Origin: Streptomyces violaceusniger Tu 4113
Lineage (GTDB): Bacteria > Actinomycetota > Actinomycetes > Streptomycetales > Streptomycetaceae
Direction of reading: 5' to 3'
DNA length: 64,000 nucleotides
Assembly (NCBI RefSeq): GCF_000147815.2
Contig: NC_015957.1
Coordinates: 9,424,001 to 9,488,000, forward strand
Position numbers and translations under genes: made by a program. The notes below the pieces were generated by a model. It was not told where the DNA came from. It saw only the letters and a list, made by a program, of their open reading frames with translations, and searched no databases. Shown here in pieces: positions 41,560 through 48,893 of this stretch (positions within the stretch are counted from its first letter, which is position 1; each line of letters opens with the position of its first letter).

Positions 41560-42381
41560 TCAGTGACGGCCGGGCAGCAGCCCCATTTCCACCGCCCGCA
41601 CCCCCGCCTGGAAGCGGGAGTTGGCCCCCAGTTCCCGCATGATCTCCGCGACGTACCGGCGGTAGGTGCGCAAGGAGACCTGCATCGTGCGCGCCGCCAC
41701 CTCATCGGTGTGGCCGGTGCGCAGACACTCCAGGATCCGCCGTACGGACTCCGGGCACAACCGCCCGCCCAGCCGCGGATGGTCCGCGAGCGCCACGGCG
41801 TTCCCCCAGGCCCCGGCGAACATCATCTCCAGGGCCCGCACCGTGGCGGGGTCCTCGACGAGCGACGCCTGCCCCTGGCCCCGCCCCGGCTCCGACGGTC
41901 CCCTTCTGAGGTGGACCACCTGGCCGTCGATGAGCAGCGCCTCGGGTAACGGCGGCAGCCCGGCGTCGCAGATCCGGATCTCGCACCGCGGATCGGTGCG
42001 CGCCAGCGCCCGTACCGCGCCCGAGGCCAGCACCGGCTCCTCGCACAACAGCCGTATGACGACGGCGCGCCGGCTTCCCCTGGCCGGGCGGGCGAGCGCG
42101 GCGCAGACGGCCTTCGTCTGCTCCTCGTTGCCCGACAGCACCACGCTGACGGTCCGCTCGGCGCAGTCGACCAGGGTGTCGACCACCTCGGCGAGCGGCA
42201 CCTTCCCCAGAGCCGTCCCCGCCCAGGAGTCCTGGGCCAGCTCCCTTCGGTGCCGGGTGACCGTCGACTCGATCAGATCACGGGCGGCCAGCAGCGCGTG
42301 CTCGACATAGTCGACGGCGCCTGACGAGGGAGTCTCCGTGCTCAGCGGCGAAGGCTCGGACACCCTCACAAGACCAACCAT
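41560..42381 (-). CDS. LuxR-type C-terminal HTH regulator 3 (TTA codon)
   Basis: A 273-residue paralogue. The C-terminal HTH is TDEVAARTMQVSLRTYRRYVAEIMRELGANSRFQAG; the N-terminal half holds ARDLIESTVTRHRRELAQ, as in regulator 2. Leu145 is encoded by TTA (41949-41947), suggesting bldA control. The end of the biosynthetic region is here. Three related regulators in one cluster suggest layered control or different effectors. Confidence 0.78.
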   Translation of the reverse strand: MVGLVRVSEPSPLSTETPSSGAVDYVEHALLAARDLIESTVTRHRRELAQDSWAGTALGKVPLAEVVDTLVDCAERTVSVVLSGNEEQTKAVCAALARPARGSRRAVVIRLLCEEPVLASGAVRALARTDPRCEIRICDAGLPPLPEALLIDGQVVHLRRGPSEPGRGQGQASLVEDPATVRALEMMFAGAWGNAVALADHPRLGGRLCPESVRRILECLRTGHTDEVAARTMQVSLRTYRRYVAEIMRELGANSRFQAGVRAVEMGLLPGRH

Positions 42382-42760
42382 GACTTCCCCTGCCGGGCGA
42401 CAGTGACCTGGTTATGCGAATACCGGCCTGATTCTCGTCAATTCCGCTGCCCCGAATTACGGAGGCAGCATTGTGCGAAATCCACGACGACACTAATTCG
42501 CGCACAGCGACCACGTCAACGCGGGGCGTGAGGTAAAGAGTTGGCAAAACCAGGTGCGGCGGCCCGCGTCGTGCGGTCACGCCGCCGATGCGCCGGGGGC
42601 GCGTGTCCACAAGTTACCGGCGAGTCGGGCTTCCGGACGGGGCGGGACTACGGACCGCAGCGATTCGGCTCCGTTCGACGACGCGGAGTGGGGGCCGGTG
42701 TCCGGTTGCTGCCAGCTCGGCACGGACGTCCCCTCCCCCGTCCGGGGGTGGCCGCCGGTA
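42382..42760. other. Non-coding gap at the right edge of the cluster
   Basis: About 380 bp. The part at 42400-42540 is relatively AT-rich and probably contains the promoter of regulator 3, which runs leftward. The rest, next to the 3' end of the 42761 gene, shows no gene and no clear repeat. Confidence 0.5.
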
Positions 42761-43150
42761 TCAGCCGAAGCTGATCGGCCCGTGGAAGTCCCGTCCCTGG
42801 ACGACCGGGCCGGTGATGCGGGCATTGCCCCCGATGGAGTTGTGCACGGCGCCCGCCTCCCCGGCCGCCTCGCCGTGCTCGCGCATCCAGGAGGCCAGGT
42901 CACGGCCGAACTCCGGTTCCTGCCGGGCTCGTTCGACCAGCAGATCGGCCAACTGGCGCAGCCGCTCGCCGTCGTCGTACGGAATCGCGACCGGCTCCGG
43001 CTCACCCGCCGGCTCGCCCTCGCCCCGCCGCAGCACCCTGCGGACCAGCGTGCCGAAGGACTCCAGGGCCCGCCGCCCGGCCTCGCCGCCGGCGCCCGAC
43101 ACCGCCGCGTTCACCGCCGTGACCAGCGCTCCCGCCGTCACCGGGTCCAT
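42761..43150 (-). CDS. Small protein with C-terminal amyloid-signalling-like motif
   Basis: A 129-residue protein of unknown function. The first 90 residues are predicted helical (TAGALVTAVNAAVSGAGGEAGRRALES, then ERLRQLADLLVERARQ). The last 25 end NSIGGNARITGPVVQGRDFHGPISFG, with a GNxxxxGxVxQGxDxxGxIxF pattern. Similar short motifs occur at the ends of actinobacterial NLR/conflict-system proteins, where they drive amyloid-like assembly (RHIM-like). The match is by eye only. The partner that would share the motif is not obvious in the window. It lies next to an RsbW-like ATPase gene. Confidence 0.6.
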   Translation of the reverse strand: MDPVTAGALVTAVNAAVSGAGGEAGRRALESFGTLVRRVLRRGEGEPAGEPEPVAIPYDDGERLRQLADLLVERARQEPEFGRDLASWMREHGEAAGEAGAVHNSIGGNARITGPVVQGRDFHGPISFG

Positions 43151-43199
43151 GGCCCACCCCCTGCCCTCGTGCGCGGCTCCACGCTACCGGCGCCGCTGG

Positions 43200-43601
43200 T
43201 CACGGTTCCACCGATTCCGCGCGCAGGGTGAACCAGACCGTCTTGCCGGTCGGGGTGAGATCCGTGCCCCATTCATGGGCGGTCTTGCTGAGCAGGAACA
43301 TCCCCCGGCCGCTCTCGGAGAGGAAGTCCGGCTCCTTGACCACCGGCAGCGCCGCCTCGGAGTCGCTGACCGCCGCGCGGATCCCGTGCGGAAGCTTCTC
43401 CAGGGTGAGGACGCATTCGGGAGAGGCCGCGTGCTTGTGGACGTTGGACAGCAGCTCGGTGACGCACATCCCCGCCGCGCTGATCAACTCCTCACGCCCC
43501 CACAGCCGCAGGCGCGCACCGACGGCACGGCGAATGTCGGCAAGCATCCGCGGATGGGCGCGAAGGCGCAGTTCGTATCGCTGCGTGATGTTCTCAGCCA
43601 T
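43200..43601 (-). CDS. ATP-binding protein, RsbW-like HATPase (module 1)
   Basis: A 133-residue GHKL/HATPase_c protein of the anti-sigma regulatory kinase type. Motifs are CVTELLSNVHKHA (N box) and SESGRGMFLLSKTAHEWG (G box). Streptomycetes have many such proteins, most of unknown partner. It is divergent from an XRE/DUF5753 regulator with a DUF397 gene behind it, the same layout as in the 53.7-55.3 kb module. Confidence 0.85.
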   Translation of the reverse strand: MAENITQRYELRLRAHPRMLADIRRAVGARLRLWGREELISAAGMCVTELLSNVHKHAASPECVLTLEKLPHGIRAAVSDSEAALPVVKEPDFLSESGRGMFLLSKTAHEWGTDLTPTGKTVWFTLRAESVEP

Positions 43602-43755
43602 ATGATCCGGGGCCCCTCCACACCACGGCGCGCTGCCGTGTCCCCTAGCGATCCTGGCCTATGGAACGTCCCACTCGCAATGTTTCGACCCAGTCGCACA
43701 AGACTGGCATATGCCCGGCTGGTAGGCGTAGTTGGCAATACGACAGACTGGCGAC

Positions 43756-44640
43756 ATGTCCTACCAGCCAGTGCCCACCGTTCGGCGCAGGCGCCTGGGC
43801 TCCACGCTGCGACAACTGCGCACCGAAGCGGGGATGACGCTGGACGCGGCGGCCGCGGCGCTCAACGCGGCCGCGAACGGATCGGCCGACGCCCGCCGCT
43901 GGACCGCGCCGAAGCTCTCCCGGATCGAGAACGCCAACGCCACGATCCGCCCCGCCGAGGTCGAAACGCTGCTGAGGGCCTACGGCGTCACCGATCCCAC
44001 CACCCGTATCGCCTTGGAGGGACTGGCCAAGGACGCGGGCAAACGCGGCTGGTGGCAGACCTACCGTGGCGTCGTCGCCCCCGCCTACGCCGACTACATC
44101 TCGCTGGAGAGCGACGCGGAGAGCGTCCGCGACTACGCCCCGCTGGTGGTCCCCGGTCTGCTGCAGACCGCCGACTACGCCCGCGAGACCATCGCGGCGA
44201 ACGCCGTGGCCCGCACCGCCGCCGAGGTCGACGCCCTTGCCGAGGTGCGCCTGGCCCGCCAGGCCGTCCTCACCCGCTCCTGCCATCCGCTGCGGCTGTG
44301 GGCCGTCATCCATGAGGCGGCGCTGCGCCGCCGGTTCACCGGCCGGCCCGACATCATGGCCGCTCAGCTCCGCCGGCTGCTGGAGGTGGCGGAGTGGCCC
44401 ACCGTCACGCTGCAGGTGATGCCGATCGACGCGCCGCCCAACCCGGGGGATGCGGGCGCGTTCACACTTGTGTCCTTCCCGGGTCCGATGCCGGATGTGG
44501 TCACACAGGAGAACCTGCGCGGCCCCTCGTACGTCGAAGGAGTCGACGACGTCAACGTCTTCGCCGACGCCTTCGGCCATATCGTGGACTGCGCGCTGTC
44601 CACGGATGAGACGAAGGCCCTCATCGCTGGTCTGGTATGA
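43756..44640 (+). CDS. XRE/DUF5753 transcriptional regulator (module 1)
   Basis: A 294-residue regulator. An N-terminal HTH (LGSTLRQLRTEAGMTLDAAAAAL, SRIENANATI) is followed by a DUF5753 domain containing VPGLLQTADYARETI and LRLWAVIHEAALRRRF. These resemble WhiJ-type regulators, which act with small DUF397 proteins. ATG 43756 is used. The stop overlaps a possible upstream start of the DUF397 gene. Confidence 0.87.
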   Translation: MSYQPVPTVRRRRLGSTLRQLRTEAGMTLDAAAAALNAAANGSADARRWTAPKLSRIENANATIRPAEVETLLRAYGVTDPTTRIALEGLAKDAGKRGWWQTYRGVVAPAYADYISLESDAESVRDYAPLVVPGLLQTADYARETIAANAVARTAAEVDALAEVRLARQAVLTRSCHPLRLWAVIHEAALRRRFTGRPDIMAAQLRRLLEVAEWPTVTLQVMPIDAPPNPGDAGAFTLVSFPGPMPDVVTQENLRGPSYVEGVDDVNVFADAFGHIVDCALSTDETKALIAGLV

Positions 44641-44657
44641 GAAAGAGGGCCCCACAT

Positions 44658-44867
44658 ATGAACACCTCTGAAACGACCACGCACCACCGCCCCCACTGGC
44701 GCAAGTCCTCGTACTCCGTGGGCGAGGGCCAGTGCGTCGAGGTCGCCGTCGCCGGCGGCCACGTCCAACTGCGGGAGAGCGACGCCCCCGGCACCGTCCT
44801 GACCACCGTGCCACCTGTCCTGGCCGCCTTCGTCCGCAGTGCGAAGGCGGGCGCGTTCGACGCCTGA
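44658..44867 (+). CDS. DUF397 protein (module 1)
   Basis: A 69-residue DUF397 protein with HWRKSSYSVGEGQCVEVAV and VQLRESDAPG, the family signature. ATG 44658 behind AGAGGG is preferred; an ATG at 44637 overlapping the regulator stop would add seven residues. DUF397 proteins are encoded beside DUF5753 regulators and are thought to counteract or modulate them. Confidence 0.85.
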   Translation: MNTSETTTHHRPHWRKSSYSVGEGQCVEVAVAGGHVQLRESDAPGTVLTTVPPVLAAFVRSAKAGAFDA

Positions 44868-44940
44868 TCGCCACGTCGGTGCGGTGCCGTCCCGGGACGG
44901 CACCGCACCCACCCGCACTACCGGATCGACCGGGCAACGA

Positions 44941-45534
44941 TCAGAACTGGACGTCCGAGCAGGCGTAGAAGGCGTTCGAGGTGTCCGCGATGGTCCACAC
45001 GGCGAGAATCACATGTCTGCCGCTCTTACCGCTCGGGATGGTGCCCGAGTGGGAGAGCGTGGACGGCGGACGCTGGCCGTTGTACGGGACGGTCAGGAAG
45101 GGCTGGGACTCCAGGCTCGCACGGGTGAGCTTCTGGCCGGGGTTCCAGCCGTTCTTGGTGATGTAGTACTTGAAGTCCGTGGTCGAGTGGGAAGCCGTGA
45201 ACCGCCAGTTGAAGGTGTAGCTCTGCCCGGCGGTCATCCTGGTCGCGGGCCAGTTGCCGCCCCGCGGGTCGTCGAGCTGGGAGAACCGGCTGTTGCCACC
45301 CGCACAGATCGTGCCGTCCGCGGGACCGCCGGACGGGAAGCCCTTGGGACCCTCGACGCTCTGGGGCTCGTACTGGATGTCACCGCAGCCCGTCACCGTG
45401 CCGTTGGCGCACAGCTTCTGGCGGCTGATGGGTGAGTCGGTGTAGCCGTGACTGGAGGCGCTGCCGCCGGTCGCGAGGACGGAAATCGCCGCGAGACCGA
45501 TGCCGATGACGGCGGCGCTGATCTTCTTGCGCAT
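44941..45534 (-). CDS. AA10 lytic polysaccharide monooxygenase
   Basis: A 197-residue secreted copper enzyme. A signal peptide (about residues 1-28, ending SASS) leaves His29 as the new N-terminus (HGYTDSP), the first ligand of the histidine brace. The second is probably His in FTASHSTTDF. CANGTVTGCGDIQYEPQSVEG is typical of chitin-active AA10 proteins. It cleaves crystalline chitin or a related glycan by oxidation. It lies near glxA and a GH6 gene, which in Streptomyces act with an LPMO in making the tip glycan. RBS GGAG precedes ATG 45534. Confidence 0.9.
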   Translation of the reverse strand: MRKKISAAVIGIGLAAISVLATGGSASSHGYTDSPISRQKLCANGTVTGCGDIQYEPQSVEGPKGFPSGGPADGTICAGGNSRFSQLDDPRGGNWPATRMTAGQSYTFNWRFTASHSTTDFKYYITKNGWNPGQKLTRASLESQPFLTVPYNGQRPPSTLSHSGTIPSGKSGRHVILAVWTIADTSNAFYACSDVQF

Positions 45535-45707
45535 GCTTCGCTCCTGAAGACGTGGGGAGTGCTTCGATGAGCCGTGCACGGCGGTCTAGACCAAGTTGAG
45601 AGTATCCAGGGCCAATAGTCATGTCCATACCAATGGCACAAGGTCGCGACGGGGCTCGCGACGTCCTGACCGCCGTCCGAGGTCGGGTAGAATGTCCACG
45701 TCAGCAG

Positions 45708-45784
45708 GCGCCGCTAGCTCAGTTGGTTAGAGCAGCTGACTCTTAATCAGCGGGTCCGGGGTTCGAGTCCCTGGCGGCGCACCA
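45708..45784 (+). tRNA. tRNA-Lys (anticodon CTT), copy 2
   Basis: Identical over 77 bp, with encoded CCA, to the copy at 11359-11435. The acceptor arms are GCGCCGC (45708-45714) and GCGGCGC. The word CGTCAGCA occurs just upstream of both copies, but the rest of the flanks differ. Confidence 0.97.
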
Positions 45785-45803
45785 GCACCCACATCGCCGA
45801 CCT

Positions 45804-45830
45804 GGGCGTCCTCGGCTTCCGAGGACGCCC
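45804..45830 (+). terminator. Terminator of tRNA-Lys copy 2
   Basis: GGGCGTCCTCG (45804-45814) pairs with CGAGGACGCCC (45820-45830) across a 5-nt loop. It begins 19 bp after the tRNA end. Confidence 0.8.
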
Positions 45831-45925
45831 ATTGTTCGTGGCGGCCGCGACCGTCGAATAGTCTCCTTTTGACCTGTCAATCAGGCCCAACAATGCTGCT
45901 CACACCCCAAGACCTGCCGAAGATG

Positions 45926-45946
45926 ACATGTAAGATGCCCATATGT
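45926..45946. promoter_or_regulatory. Candidate PadR operator at its own start
   Basis: ACATGTAAGATGCCCATATGT is close to the ATGT-N8-10-ACAT dyad of PadR sites and overlaps the PadR start codon (45943). No good ribosome site precedes that ATG, so the mRNA may be leaderless. Similar words are at 47137 and 47225. Confidence 0.45.
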
Positions 45947-46485
45947 CTCTGTCGCACGCACTGCTGGGCCTCCTCGCCATCGAGCCCGCGAGCGGCTACG
46001 AACTGAGCAAGGAGTTCGAGCGCGACCTCGGGCGGTACGCCTGGCAGGCCGGCCACACGAGCGTGTACCCCGAGCTGATCCGGATGGCGGAGCAAGGGCT
46101 CGTCGAGGTGACGCATGAGGGCGCTCGCCGTAGCCGGACCTACGCGGTCACGGACAAGGGCCGCGAGGAGCTGAGGGAGTGGCTGCTCGCGCCATGGGGG
46201 CAGGGCGTGGTGCGCAATGAGCAGGTCCTGCGGTTGTTCCTGCTCGAAGCGCTGGAGCCGGACGAGACCGTCACCGCGCTGCGCGGCCTTGTCGAGCACG
46301 CCGAGGGGAGCATCTCCGAACTCCGCAGGCTCCGCGAGGAACAAGACGCCGAACCACGGCAGGGCCGCGACACCCTCGGGCAGCTCGCCGCCGAGTACGG
46401 CCTGCGCCAGTACCAGGCGACTCACGACTGGGCGCTATGGGCCATCGAGCACGTGAACAAGCGGCAAGGGTCCGAATCGGCATAG
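45943..46485 (+). CDS. PadR family transcriptional regulator
   Basis: A 180-residue regulator. The winged helix begins SLSHALLGLLAIEPASGYELSKEFE and includes VYPELIRMAEQGLVEVTHEG, with a C-terminal Vir-like helical dimerisation part (about 95-178). PadR proteins repress genes for stress response or transport. It is a single gene with its own hairpin behind it. Similar dyads near the starts of two nearby membrane protein genes suggest those as targets. Confidence 0.88.
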   Translation: MSLSHALLGLLAIEPASGYELSKEFERDLGRYAWQAGHTSVYPELIRMAEQGLVEVTHEGARRSRTYAVTDKGREELREWLLAPWGQGVVRNEQVLRLFLLEALEPDETVTALRGLVEHAEGSISELRRLREEQDAEPRQGRDTLGQLAAEYGLRQYQATHDWALWAIEHVNKRQGSESA

Positions 46486-46516
46486 GCATCGCCTCCTCCG
46501 GGCGCGCCACGGCCCA

Positions 46517-46557
46517 ACGGACGGGGGCGCCACGGATTCCGTGGCGCCCCCGTCCGT
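46517..46557. terminator. Strong terminator hairpin after padR-type gene
   Basis: A 19-bp perfect stem (46517-46535 with 46539-46557) with a 3-nt ATT loop. It may also stop transcription coming from the right on the minus strand. Confidence 0.85.
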
Positions 46558-46589
46558 GCTCCGCCGCCGCTTCCCGGTCGGCGACGCCG

Positions 46590-47124
46590 TCACTCGTCCG
46601 GCAGCCAGTTGCCGTGAAAGCCGAACGGGACGCGGCGGGGAAGGTGGATCGTGGCCACGCGCCCGGCGCTGCTGCCTACGGCTGCGAATGAGGTCCAGCC
46701 GATCGCCCTGATGGCCGTCGGCGTACGGCGCCGCCGGGGCGGCGCCGTGCGGCCGCCCGGGAGCCTCCTCGTCCAGTGGCGGGGGTGTGAACCGCTGCGA
46801 CACCTGTTCCGGGAACGTCCTGCCGCCCCGCTCCGGGGCGAACGCCATGCCGGAGGACATCACACGCGGGACGAGGACGAGCGCCTGTCCGAGCCGGTTC
46901 ACGCCCAGCATCAGCAGGATGGTCGCCGAGGACGCCGCCACCTTCGCGTCGACCACGTGTGCGACGGCCATCATCCCCACGCGGGTGACCACCAGCAGGG
47001 CCCACAGCCACAGGCCGACCGCCGGCATCCGCGCCCACAGCACCCCGGCGCGCCGCTCCAGCCGGATCGTCGCGCCCTGAGCGGCGCCGATACCGGCGGC
47101 TAGTAGCGCTCCGACCAAGCTCAT
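46590..47124 (-). pseudogene. Broken membrane protein gene
   Basis: From ATG 47124 the frame encodes about 100 residues of membrane-protein-like sequence (VGLWLWALLVVTRVGMMAVAHVV, then LGVNRLGQALVLVPRVMSSGM), similar in character to DUF1453-like proteins. After about residue 105 the frame turns into low-quality sequence and runs through the PadR terminator. In the +1 frame a protein-like tail occurs, RVPFGFHGNWLPDE, with a stop at 46590-46592. One or more frameshifts, or two fused fragments, would explain this. A PadR-like dyad lies just upstream. Confidence 0.4.
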
Positions 47125-47136
47125 ACGCCTCAACCT

Positions 47137-47156
47137 ACATGTCAGTCTCGACACAT
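47137..47156. promoter_or_regulatory. Candidate PadR operator 2
   Basis: ACATGTCAGTCTCGACACAT contains ATGT-N10-ACAT. It is 13 bp upstream of the start of the broken membrane protein gene. Confidence 0.45.
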
Positions 47157-47224
47157 CAAAAGCGATTGCTTGCGATGCCGGAGATCCGTCCAGTAGGACA
47201 GATCTCAGCGACTGAGTGGACTTG

Positions 47225-47244
47225 ACATGTCAGGCTCGTAATGT
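47225..47244. promoter_or_regulatory. Candidate PadR operator 3
   Basis: ACATGTCAGGCTCGTAATGT shares the first nine bases with the site at 47137. It lies 40 bp upstream of the TMEM175-like gene. Confidence 0.4.
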
Positions 47245-47283
47245 GCAGAGTCCCACCGGGCCGCACCCGCGCCCGCACTCGAA

Positions 47284-47955
47284 ATGAATCAGGAGCTGTT
47301 GACGGTGAGGTCTCTGCACGGAATCGACATCGAGCGGATACAAGCGTTCTCCGACGCGGTCTTCGCCATCGCCATCACGCTCCTCGCCCTGGAGATCACG
47401 GTCCCGGAGGATCTCCCCACGGCCGAACTCGGGCACGCGCTGAGGGAGGAGGCGCTCCCGTCCGTCGCCGGGTACCTGCTCAGCTTTGTCGTGGTCGGGG
47501 CGTTGTGGATCTCTCATCACCGGCTGTTCCGGATGACCAAGGTGGTGGACGGCCCGCTGCTCTACCTGGATCTGGCGCTGATGGCCCTCGTCGCCGCCCT
47601 GCCGTTTCCGACGAAGATCGTCACGGAGTACCACAGCAGCGCGGTCGCGACCTCGCTGTACGCCGGCACGATCACCCTGGCCGCGCTGCTGATCGCGGCG
47701 ATGGCGACCCGCCTCCTCCGGCGCCCCAGCCTGCGCGACACCGACATTCCGCGCGCTCTGTTCGTCCAGTCACTCCAGCACGCGGCGGGTGTCGCGATCG
47801 TCTTCGGAAGCTCGGTGCCGGTGGCGGTGATCATCTCGTCCGACGCGGCGGAGTACTGGTGGCTCCTGGCCGTTCCCGTCCGGTATTGCCTCGGACGGCA
47901 CCACATCAGGACGAGCAAGCACGCGGCGGTCGCGCCGTCCCACCCCGCCCGGTGA
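47284..47955 (+). CDS. TMEM175 (DUF1211) family membrane protein
   Basis: A 223-residue membrane protein. RIQAFSDAVFAIAITLLALEI is the TMEM175/DUF1211 signature: an Arg near a Phe-Ser-Asp at the start of helix 1. About six helices follow. Family members are potassium-permeable channels. ATG 47284 has a weak ribosome site; GTG 47306 is possible. The upstream PadR-like dyad suggests control by the nearby PadR regulator. Confidence 0.82.
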   Translation: MNQELLTVRSLHGIDIERIQAFSDAVFAIAITLLALEITVPEDLPTAELGHALREEALPSVAGYLLSFVVVGALWISHHRLFRMTKVVDGPLLYLDLALMALVAALPFPTKIVTEYHSSAVATSLYAGTITLAALLIAAMATRLLRRPSLRDTDIPRALFVQSLQHAAGVAIVFGSSVPVAVIISSDAAEYWWLLAVPVRYCLGRHHIRTSKHAAVAPSHPAR

Positions 47956-48335
47956 CCACGGAGACGGTGAACTCGGGCCGGCGAATCTGTCTATGACGCC
48001 CCCTCACGGCGGTCCGGACCCCCGCCCGCCGAGTCCAGAGATAGTGACCAGCAACACATCTCAACCTCTTGTATACCGAGCTCGTTGCATATGAGTCGCT
48101 TTATCCCCTTATCGGGGACGCACCGCTACGCACCCCGTACCTCCTCCGTGACCACCCTCCGGCGGAGGGTCCGACTCCGCTCCCCAGGCTCCTCCAGACC
48201 TCTTGTCCAAGGCCATGACCAGTGCATATGTTCCGTGCGACCACAGCGCGGAAAGCGCTTGTTCCCGCGTCGGGGCCTTGGGGAGAGGCCCCGGCGATCT
48301 CCGCTTTCAGCAGCCTTTACGGGAGGGGTACGTCC
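47956..48335. other. Non-coding gap
   Basis: About 380 bp without a convincing gene. An AT-richer part at 48050-48115 (CTCTTGTATACCG, GTTGCATATGAG) may hold the promoter of the secreted protein gene. The short palindrome CCCCTTATCGGGG is at 48104-48116. Open frames here are out of phase with coding composition. Confidence 0.4.
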
Positions 48336-48863
48336 ATGTCCACGATCCTCAGATCCACCGTCGGTGCCGCCCTCGCCTCCGCCGCGGCGGCCGTGCTCAC
48401 CCTCACCGCGCCCCAGGCGTCGGCCGCCGAGCGCCCCGCGGCGCCCAGCGTCAAGGTGGCCCCGTCCGCCTCCGCCGAGACCAAGGCGTTCGCCAAGGCC
48501 AACCCGGCGTCCACCGCCGCCGCCGCGACCGTGTGCGGCACCGGCTACACGCTGAACAAGGCCATTCCGCTGCCCGTCGGCACCGACCCGAGCCAGCGCC
48601 TGGCCACGCTGTTCAGCTACACCAACGGCGGCAAGGGCTGCGCGATCCTCGACAACAACTACGGCGCCTCGCAGTACATGTACCTCAAGGTCTGCAAGGT
48701 GGACGGCACCGGCTGCGACACCGACTCGGGCAACTTCAGCGAGTACGCGGGCCCGGTCTATGTCTCCAGCATCGCCTGCGCCCCGGTGACCGCCAAGATG
48801 GGCAAGACCTCCAGCAGTCTCTACATCAACTACGCGTCCGACTACGTCTTCCCGTGCAACTGA
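48336..48863 (+). CDS. Secreted protein of unknown function
   Basis: A 175-residue protein with a Sec signal peptide (about residues 1-31, ending QASA). The mature part is Ala-rich, then has CGTGYTLNKAIPLP and four to five Cys (GKGCAILDNN, LKVCKVDGTGCDTDSG, SSIACAPV) that probably form disulfides. ATG 48336 follows GGGAGGGG. No domain was recognised. It precedes the DUF1906 gene by 30 bp, so it may belong to the cell-wall-related cluster. Confidence 0.75.
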   Translation: MSTILRSTVGAALASAAAAVLTLTAPQASAAERPAAPSVKVAPSASAETKAFAKANPASTAAAATVCGTGYTLNKAIPLPVGTDPSQRLATLFSYTNGGKGCAILDNNYGASQYMYLKVCKVDGTGCDTDSGNFSEYAGPVYVSSIACAPVTAKMGKTSSSLYINYASDYVFPCN

Positions 48864-48893
48864 CCCCCGTCAACCGGCACTGAAGGAGACGTC

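Noticed and set aside
11359..45784. Integrative element between tRNA-Lys copies
   Set aside because: No integrase, excisionase, relaxase or replication gene was found between the copies, and both tRNAs are complete with own terminators; reported only as a structural observation.
47956..48335. Small open frames before the secreted protein gene
   Set aside because: They are in frame extensions or shadows without ribosome sites; the true start is 48336 behind GGGAGGGG.
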